From Spirogloea muscicola (taxonomy: Eukaryota; Streptophyta; Zygnematophyceae; Spirogloeales; Spirogloeaceae), in NCBI GenBank assembly GCA_009602725.1, contig WELB01000043.1, positions 727,914 through 741,210 on the forward strand: DNA of 13,297 nucleotides. The letters run 5' to 3'. Below are positions 6,855 to 13,297 of the stretch, in pieces; position 1 is the stretch's first letter; each line of letters starts with the position of its first letter. Made by a program: the position numbers and the translations under genes. Under the pieces are notes generated by a model. The model searched no databases. It was not told the origin of the DNA and was given only the letters and a program-made list of their open reading frames with translations.

Positions 6855-9800
6855 ATGGTGGTCCGGCAGCCGGCGACGCCCACAGGACTGCGCAAGGACG
6901 GCCTGATGAAGCCCGCCGTGAAGCACGGCCCCTTCGGCCTCTTCCAGAACCTCTTCTACGCCACCGCCGGCGGCCCCCAGGTTCGCGGCCGCCTGCCCCG
7001 AGTGCGTCCTCTCGCCGCCGATCTTGCCCCCCCCCCCCCCCCCACCCCCCTCGCCCGCGCCGTCGATCCGTCGTCCGCCTCACCATCCCCGCGAGGCGCG
7101 GCGGACGCCGCGAGATCCGGCGCCGGTGGACGCGGCATGGCCGGCCTTCCGGTGGTCTGGGTTCCCGGCGCGGCGTGCGTCGCGGCGATCTCTCCATGAC
7201 ACTCATGCCTGCAGTCGGCTGCTGTCGCTGCTTGGGACCCCAGTCTTGTCGTCCTGAGGCCGCTGCATTGCCGGTCACGAGTCGTCCCCGCTGGGAGCGC
7301 GCCGCTGCGGTGGTGCCCAGCTGACGCGCCGGCCGTCACCGCTCGCGCAATGCAGGTCCTCACCTGCATCCTGACGGCGCTGTTTGTGCTGGGAGTGGAG
7401 AGGCTGTGGCCCGTCATGGGCCCCCAGGCTGAGCTCCCCGGCGGTGCTGCGAGCAGCCTCGAGATCTATCCCCGGGGGCACAGGCTGCAGGTCTGATCTG
7501 CGCTCCTCTCCCCCGCCCCAGCTCTGAGCTTGCATGCCATGCAATGCCCGCTGCACACGGGGCTCCCTGCCACCCCACTGGAGCAGAGCGCCATGACGGG
7601 CTCGTCGGTATACTTCCCATGTTCCTCTCGCACCCTTGATGGGAGGCTGTGTCTCGAGGTGTTACCCCGGCCACCACAGTCTTTGCTGGGCTTCAGTCGG
7701 CCATCGAGCTGACTGCACGGGGCTGCAGGCGATTGACGCTAGCCACATGCTGTCTTTCTTGAGGGCGTGTGAGATGCGCGCTCGCACTCTTGGCTACTAC
7801 CGGGTCGCTGCCATGCCGGGAAGCCTGATCCCCTCCGATCAGTGTAGCGCGCCGGAGCTGGCTGACAAGCAGTTACGTTCTGCACGATGTGCATGGTGTG
7901 TGCTTGGCCGAGTGAAGGACCCGACGGAGCTGGTGATCAACCGCCTCGTGGAGAGGCAGGCCAAGAGGTTGGGGGGCAGACCCCACGATCCCGAGATCGC
8001 GCCGGAGTTCAGCGAGGCCGTTGCAGAGGCCCTGGCGAAGATTGCCGCCGATGCCACGCCTCTTGTCACAAAGCGCATGTGGCTGGCCGCAGTGAATGTC
8101 GTGAAGCTTGACAGGTGTGTGGATGTGACAGCACATGGAAGGTCGCCCCTCCCCCAGTGGCTCATCGAACAACAAATGCAGCTCCCAAGTGTCAAGCTGA
8201 TTCTCTATGTTCGCCCTCTTTGATGGATCCGTAAAGACTTGTGCTCGAAAGTGCTACATTGCAGGGAAGAGGCGGAGTCGGCAATGAGGCAGCTGGAGAA
8301 GCTCACGGGTCCCAATGATTACTCGATATTACCTGGGACTAGGCTCTTAGAGAGTCACACGGGGTGGAAGTCGCTGGATATTGAGATAGAGAAGAAGGAA
8401 TTGACAAATATTGTTCTCCACCGGAACTACTACATGATGGACAGGAGCGCGGAGCACCCGAACCCAAAAGGTCAGTGCCCGTGTCTCAGGCACCTGAAAG
8501 GAGCTGCTGTGCCGCGCAGATATTGGAGCGCATGGTCAAGCCGGAGCTTATCATTTGGAGACTTGCATCACAATCGACTAATGGCTGCATGTTGTGCTGA
8601 TCGTCAGTCCAACTGTGCCTCAACCGGCACGCTCGCGGCTGACTGACTAGATTGACACGTTGTTGGACTTGTTCTGATGGGTATGTGGTCCCTACAGCGT
8701 CTCACGTGGGCAGTCGTTTACTGCAGAGACTTGTGAGGCTCTGGAGTGCCCCAACTTTGGAAGATGTGTCCGAGAGCGGCAGATGGTGAATGGAATGTGC
8801 AGGTCGGTCAAGCTGTTCTTGACCTGTACTATCCAGCTTGACCTACTCGCTGGTGCCGATGCTTGAGCCCGGTGGTCGGTCTTCACGCGTGGGGTTGCAT
8901 AAGGCTAGAGAGAGTAGATGGTGTGAGCTCCACAGCGGTGTCTGACTGGACCTGCCAAGACTGTGCCGATCACATCATGCCTCGTCAACGTCACCACATG
9001 CAGACAGTCTGACTCCAAGCATCTCGACAAGTGCAGGAACCCCGCGCTCTTTGAGTCAAACTGGAAAGGGGAGCCACCTCTCAACAAACCGCCCAGGGCC
9101 GAGGACGAGCGAGTGTATCAGCCTGACTACGAGGGCAACAACTTCGTGATGGAGAATGTGTACATCAATCACAAGGGCCAGGTCTTCAACGCCACGCACC
9201 ACTTCATGGCGGGCGGTTGCAGTGCGAGTGACCACTTCCACCACACGAGCGCGACCAAGGTCTACCAATTCAAGACCCTGGTCAACCTCATCTCCGTCAC
9301 GAGCAAAAACTTTTATCATGCAGGTAAGGCAGCTGCCAAATCATGATGAGCACCTTCGTCGGGGAGGGTCTCGCTATGGCACGTGCATGCATCTGTGTTG
9401 CACAGGAACCCAGTTCCAGACGGCATGAATGTCGGACCTCTCGTTGCGGTCCGACTTGACTCTGGTTGTGCACGCACTTGGCTGGTCAGAACGGCCGCTC
9501 TTCAGTATTTTCACCTCCAACTGGAATACCTGTCACCAGCCTATGAAGTGTTCATGTGTGCAGTTAGTGAGTCGGTGATCGAGCTCGTGACAGTCCACCC
9601 GCTCTTGCAAGCCTACCCGACGATCCCAGTTGCGTTCCACATCAAGCAGGTGTGACATGCACTGTGTGTATCTGCATTTAGTCGCTTGATGAAGGAGGTC
9701 GTTAGTCCTCAATTCCATGTGATCAAGTGTAGGTATTGTGTGGAGGTGCTTGAGATCCTGAGGCCGGGGACACGGGCGTGGGCTGGCTGGAATTGTTGAG

Positions 9801-11158
9801 CAGGACGTGACAGCACCCCTCTCTGAGTGGCTAGAAGTTCTGGGTTACCCAGAAGGAAGGCTCAATGCCTACTACCTCGCAGGCAGCACTGGTACCGTCT
9901 CATCGATGCATCGTGATTGTGGGCCGCGTGGAGCTCTAGCCTCGCCTTTCTTTATTGCAGCATTGCCTGAGTCTTGAGCAGTTTGACTTCTGCATGCACA
10001 GGGGCTTAGGTCGACTCCATCTCTCAAATGGCCTGCCAATGCCCTTTTCGCTCTGCCAGGAATTTTCTTTGCGGAGAAGCTCATTATGCCTGGCCGATGT
10101 CTTTGCGGGCGCCCAAGTGGCAGTGTGCTGAAGGTGTGTCATTGCTGCTTGAACAACTGTGCTCGTTACGATGCCTTTCTGGAGGACGAAAGCGTGTCTG
10201 GAGTGGGTGCTTACACTCCATCTTTGGCGGCTCTGTCAGGGCGTAATTCACACCTGCATCGAGGTCCAGAAGTTACATTGGGGTGTCCTATGTTGTCCAG
10301 CAGACTGATATGGCAGAAGTAGCTGTGACAGGGAAGTTGATATTGCTGAAGACGTGAATGTTGTCTCACATTTTTGGTAGCTCGTCAACTGCAGAATTTG
10401 CGAGACCAGTTCCTGAAAGTCCCGATGGAGCCACTGGAGCAGAGCTCAGGCTCAGGAAAGAGGCAGCCGCCTGGCAAGATTGTATTTTACAGGCGGGAGA
10501 GCTCGCTGTGGAGAGCTGTCAATCAGGTCACCTTGCATGAGCATGAGCTCGAGCACGGCACCTCTGCATCACCAAACGCATGTGGATTGCCATGGAGTCA
10601 CTTGCGGGGCAGCAGAGTAACGCAGGGTCGTAGGTGGTGCTGCAGGAGGCTACCATCCTTGCAAAGCTGAAGAAACAGTACGGGCAGGACAAGGTCGTCA
10701 CGTTCTATGGAACAGAACCTCTGTCGGTGTTGCGTGCTATGCTCTCCAATGCAGTCCTCCTGATGGGTCCGCATGGGGCAGGGCTCACCAACATGGTAAA
10801 GCTCGGCCGCCCGCTTTAGCTGGATTCAGCTTTCCTCCTCTCGACGCCAAGTGCAGGTCCTTGATCAGTCATTGACCCTTCTGGCTTGGCCCACTGATCG
10901 TGACGCATGTACGCATGCGTCCCACTGCAGATTCACATGAGAGAGGGTACGAGTGTCCTGGAGCTGCGAGCCAGCAATTATGTCAATGTCCGGTACCACT
11001 ACCTCGCAGACTCTGTTCACATGCCCTTTTACATGGTCGCCGGTGCTGGGGACATGCGGAGTGCAATTGACATTGATGTGAGCGAGGTGATGAGCGTTGT
11101 GAACATGGCTCTCCCCGAGTCTTGGAGGGCTTACTATGGCACCAGCAGTATGCGATGA
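6855..11158 (+). CDS. GT61-family glycosyltransferase, type II membrane protein, 12 exons
   Basis: Exons 6855-6980, 7356-7490, 7729-8114, 8265-8470, 8727-8802, 9004-9323, 9564-9649, 9804-9891, 10060-10133, 10395-10526, 10646-10795 and 10931-11158 (TGA) join without a stop or phase conflict into 668 residues. All introns are GT-AG and almost all end in TGCAG. Residues 1-42 are a short, basic cytosolic tail. Residues 43-63 (VLTCILTALFVLGV and onward) form one signal anchor. A charged helical stem follows to about 280, then a cysteine-rich EGF-like patch at 287-320. The catalytic domain starts near 330. GT61 hallmarks are NFYHAVSESVIELV near 412-425, KIVFYRRESSLWRAVNQ near 527-543, LLMGPHGAGLTNM ending at 593 and REGTSVLELRASNYV just after it. 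An Asn-Ala-Thr sequon in exon 6 suits lumenal exposure. GT61 enzymes are inverting transferases (plant xylosyl- and arabinosyltransferases, animal EOGT and POMGNT2), so a Golgi or ER role in glycoprotein or wall-polymer glycosylation is likely; donor and acceptor cannot be read from sequence. Uncertain points are the ATG and the start of exon 3 (7729, or 7873 after ACAAGCAG), which are both phase-compatible. Confidence 0.93.
7027..7043 (+). repeat. Homopolymer of 17 C in GT61 intron 1
   Basis: Seventeen consecutive C are followed by A and six more C inside the first intron (6981-7355). Its length is likely to be polymorphic or misread. It does not affect the reading frame. Confidence 0.9.
8727..8802 (+). 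other. EGF-like cysteine cluster encoded mostly by GT61 exon 5
   Basis: This 76-bp exon encodes ETCEALECPNFGRCVRERQ and then VNGMC, with cysteines at residues 287, 292, 298 and 309; another at 320 comes from the next exon. The spacing C-x4-C-x5-C with a CPNFGRC core resembles an EGF or EGF-like module ahead of the catalytic domain. One cysteine of the usual six is not obvious, so it may be a degenerate or partial module. It lies in the lumenal stem and could mediate protein contact. Confidence 0.55.
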
Positions 11159-11900
11159 CCTCGCGTCGCCCTCACTGTCTGCAGTGACTGGGCCTCAGCG
11201 CATGTGTCTGTTGCCAGTCTGCGGAGAGTGGCAATAGAGAACGCCCTCTTGGCAGTGTTGACGCATAGTGCTCAGAAGGTCCTGCATGATTTCAGTGTTT
11301 GTCCCTTGCGTCTGTCCACTAGAACACAGCTACCTCGGACATAAACGACTGCCTGCTCATATATTTGCCCCTACGGCTGATTCCTTGTCGATGTGGAGCT
11401 GGCACTTTTGCCCTTCGATGACTGTGATGAAGAGGCCGCTCGTCTTGCCACTTCAGCCGCAGTTAGTGCCTCAGAGCCGACCTGTGGGCAACCATGCTTG
11501 CACTGGTGGGGCTGAATGAAACTGGGTGTGTGCGGTGGTCAGAGCGAGGTGCACCCCCAAGTGGAGGGCGCCCAGGGGAGCCGCCGGTGGCTGCATGTTT
11601 GCATCATGTTTGACGCATGCCCCGTGGTAGCCAGGAGGCTGGGGTGTGGGCTTTGGGCAGGTATTTGTGCTCCGGCCACTAGGCACTGGGAAGCAAGAGG
11701 TCGTCTTCGGGACTCGCAGTGGGTAAGGGCCAGAGGTAGGGCAAATTTGGGGATCAGTCAATCCCATTGTTTCTTAATGTGGAGCAACTCCTGTCCAGTT
11801 GCTGGTCTCTCTGTTTTGCGACTGTTGACCAGAGATCATTAGGCACCATTCGTGGTGGCCCCTTGCGCAGCTGCATGGAGTAGGCTTGCAGGCCCCTTCT
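11159..11900. other. 3' flank of the GT61 gene, no gene seen
   Basis: It starts right after the GT61 stop and should contain its 3' UTR. I found no AATAAA close to the stop and no ORF with recognisable motifs; the ORFs at 11268-11519, 11516-11842 and minus 11471-11767 look like chance. Confidence 0.55.
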
Positions 11901-11924
11901 TCAGACCTTGTGCAGATCATATTT

Positions 11925-12045
11925 TTCGGCCCTCTCAGACCTTGTTCATTCCTGTCGGGCTGGCCTCTCACAGCCATCGCCCGCAGTTGGAGGGGTAAAA
12001 GTTCCACCGATTGCCCCAGACCTTGTCTACTCCTTTCAGGCCGTA
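11925..12045 (-). repeat. Inverted copies of the short interspersed repeat
   Basis: The plus strand reads CTCAGACCTTGTTCATTCC, then GGGCTGGCCTCTCACAGCC, which is the reverse complement of the core found at 6146-6367 (GGGCTGTGAGAAGCCAGCCC, then GAATTGACAAGG), with mismatches. A shorter second piece, CCCAGACCTTGTCTACTCC, starts at 12015. These copies are opposite in orientation to those on the other side of the GT61 gene. Confidence 0.75.
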
Positions 12046-12204
12046 CTCAGGCCGTGCTATGGCTGCGTCTGGGTCTCGACGGGAGTACCTCATTCCCAGC
12101 TTCGAGTTACTCTGACTTGCTGTTGCTCACACGGGGGTACTGAGCTTCCTTCTGATCGTCTCGTGTCTAGTTGTGTGGGGTTTTTTCGGCTCCTTTTCTG
12201 GCTT

Positions 12205-12286
12205 TTGGATGTTATCCATTCTTTCTGGGCTGGCTTTGCCCGCCCCTCTTCTCCATGGGCGCAATTCCCTTTCCCTACACTACTCT
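12205..12286 (-). repeat. Repeat-family flank of retroelement fragment A
   Basis: The stretch with ATCCATTCTTTCTGGGCTGG, then CTTTGCCCGCCCCTCTTCTC, recurs with few changes at 12941-12993 as GTCCATTCTTTCTTGGGCTG, then GCTTTGCCAGCCCCGCTTCTC. Both lie directly upstream of a reverse-transcriptase-like fragment, so the flank and the fragment probably travelled together. Confidence 0.7.
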
Positions 12287-12628
12287 GACTACCCCCGCAG
12301 TGACCACCTCCTACCAGCCGCGATTGACACTTTTGGCTGCATGGGTCCTCGCTTCTATACCCTACTGGAGAATATTGCGAGTCTGGGATATGCTCGACGT
12401 GAGGATATGCTTCCAGCTCAGATGGGCATGCCGGCAGCCTACTTGTCATTCTTGCGACGTTGTGTGTCAGCTTGTTTGCAGCGAGCTCAGGCTCATGCGT
12501 TGCATCAGAAAGCTGGTCGAGCCCATCAGAAAGCTGGTCGAGCCTTAGATGGTAGCTCAAGAGCTTGTCGATTGCCGTCCAGTATTCGGGCATCGGTTAG
12601 CGACCTCCATGTGCTGACTCGTGGTTAA
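12287..12628 (+). mobile_element. Retroelement ORF C-terminal fragment, copy A (degraded)
   Basis: The frame from 12287 to TAA at 12626-12628 encodes DYPRSDHLLPAAIDTFGCMG and then PRFYTLLENIASLGYARRED, followed by YLSFLRRCVSACLQRAQAHA. It aligns by eye with copy B at the right edge (PRSDHLLPAAIDTFGCMG against PRGDEFFPLAIDTHGALG, then LLENIA against LLNQLS). An acidic-aromatic P-A-(I/V)-(D/E)-T-x-G-x-x-G block followed by an LQRA-type helix is, as I remember it, typical of the C-terminal end of reverse-transcriptase ORFs of non-LTR or related retroelements in algae and plants. No polymerase core is present, so this is a remnant. It contains a perfect 21-bp tandem duplication. The upstream ORF start belongs to repeat sequence. 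Confidence 0.6.
12503..12544 (+). repeat. Perfect 21-bp tandem duplication
   Basis: The unit CATCAGAAAGCTGGTCGAGC plus C occurs twice in a row at 12503-12523 and 12524-12544. Being a multiple of three it keeps the frame of copy A and gives HQKAGRA twice. Confidence 0.95.
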
Positions 12629-12724
12629 TGAGCGGGTCGGCTTAGCAGCAGGCGACGTAGATTTGTCAGTGTGCTTGCCTTCGTACTTGGCCACGCAGGC
12701 CCTCCATCTCCTAAGACACACGCC

Positions 12725-12902
12725 TTTTTTGGGGCTGGCCCCTCCCGACCTTGTCCAAACTTTCGGGCTGGCCTCTCACAGTCAACTTGGAAGCGCTGTT
12801 CTTTGGGCTGGCCTCTCACAAGAAAGAAGTGGCACTCCCAACGGGGGCAAGGGCTGTGAAAAGCCAGCCCGACAAGAATTGACAAAGGTTTGTAAGGGGC
12901 CA
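12725..12902. repeat. Inverted and direct repeat cores forming a fold-back
   Basis: GGGCTGGCCTCTCACA occurs at 12765-12780 and 12805-12820, and its near reverse complement TGTGAAAAGCCAGCCC lies at 12855-12870 within a direct core that starts AAGTGGCACTCCCAACGGGG at 12827. The longer inverted match runs from CCTTGTCCAAACTTTCGGGC to CCGACAAGAATTGACAAAGG, so about 120 bp could fold back. This is the same family as the copies at 5655-6367. Confidence 0.8.
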
Positions 12903-12940
12903 AATGACGGAGGGGCCTAAAATGCTCCTCTTTCTTTGGC

Positions 12941-13058
12941 TTTGGACATTGTCCATTCTTTCTTGGGCTGGCTTTGCCAGCCCCGCTTCTCTATGAGCAG
13001 CTACGAAGGGGCCTGAAGATGCTATGTCAGAACGGGGGAGGATGGACCACTCAGTAGT
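12941..13058 (+). repeat. Repeat modules upstream of retroelement fragment B
   Basis: The flank shared with copy A (12941-12993) is followed by AGCAGCTACGAAGGGGCCTG and CAGAACGGGGGAGGATGGAC, then CACTCAGTAG. The same modules occur in the promoter array near 6005 and 6340-6400 and near 5920. The shared order links this locus to the repeat cluster 6 kb upstream. Confidence 0.75.
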
Positions 13059-13297
13059 CACAAGTGAGGAGCCTCAAATCCGCTCACACCCAACCCAGTG
13101 TGCCACCAAGGCTGGGTATGCGGTAGCCTGCGCCGCTCGGGCCAAGGAGCTAAAATACGGAGATCACCCGCGGGGAGACGAGTTCTTCCCGCTCGCCATC
13201 GATACGCACGGGGCGCTGGGCGCTCGGTGGCTCGAGCTGCTCAACCAGCTCTCACGCCACGCCATTGTCCGCCGCTTCCATGGGGAGCCGGTGGACT
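13042..13297 (+). mobile_element. Retroelement ORF C-terminal fragment, copy B (runs off right edge)
   Basis: The frame is open from just after TGA at 12994-12996 to the last base, with an ATG at 13042 inside repeat sequence. The convincing protein begins near 13109: CATKAGYAVACAARAKELKY, then GDHPRGDEFFPLAIDTHGAL, then ARWLELLNQLSRHA. It is the same segment as copy A but better preserved, with GC-rich codons and an extra upstream part (the AARAKELKYG stretch). From memory this matches the region that follows the thumb of reverse transcriptases in algal and plant retroelement ORFs, where a charged AAxxAExxKxxKYG stretch leads into a PLxxETxGxxG block. The polymerase domain itself is not in the window, so the element type (non-LTR or other) is open. 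Confidence 0.6.

Noticed and set aside
12090-12593. Minus-strand 167-residue ORF
   Set aside because: It is antisense to retroelement fragment A and to repeat modules; the plus-strand frame shows homology to copy B, the minus frame does not.
1-13297. Bacterial operon, CRISPR array or phage origin
   Set aside because: The genes are intron-split, the repeats have no uniform spacers, and there are no ribosome-binding sites or tightly packed genes.

Overview
This is nuclear DNA of a eukaryote, not bacterial. Every convincing protein here is cut into short exons separated by spliceosomal introns of about 100-470 bases, and nearly all 3' splice sites read TGCAG. Coding and promoter DNA is GC-rich with many CCG/CGG runs, while the gap between two convergent genes is clearly poorer in GC. 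The Mpv17-type protein resembles the land-plant plastid type as I remember it, and a family 61 glycosyltransferase has an EGF-like cysteine cluster. Together these suggest a green-lineage alga, probably on the streptophyte side. That placement is inference. One N at 5654 shows this is a draft assembly.

Layout. (1) Positions 1-2810, plus strand: exons of a gene whose 5' end lies outside the window. I do not recognise the product; it ends in a very basic tail. (2) 2811-4271: convergent intergenic DNA without a convincing gene. (3) 4272-5587, minus strand: a four-exon Mpv17/PMP22-family membrane protein, whose splice phases and family motifs agree throughout. (4) 5590-6855: the divergent promoter region between Mpv17 and the next gene. 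It is filled by a short-repeat family, including two nearly identical tandem 111-bp units, followed by a GC-rich leader with twelve CGG triplets. (5) 6855-11158, plus strand: a twelve-exon GT61-family glycosyltransferase, probably a Golgi type II membrane enzyme, which I could join in frame from start to stop. (6) 11159-13297: intergenic DNA with inverted and direct copies of the same short-repeat family, and two diverged copies of one protein segment that looks like the C-terminal end of a retroelement reverse-transcriptase ORF. The second copy runs off the right edge.

Nothing ties the three host genes into one pathway. The most unusual structure is the repeat family. It flanks the GT61 gene on both sides in opposite orientation, occupies the promoter it shares with Mpv17, and lies next to both retroelement fragments. 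I saw no tRNA, rRNA, CRISPR array or bacterial operon.
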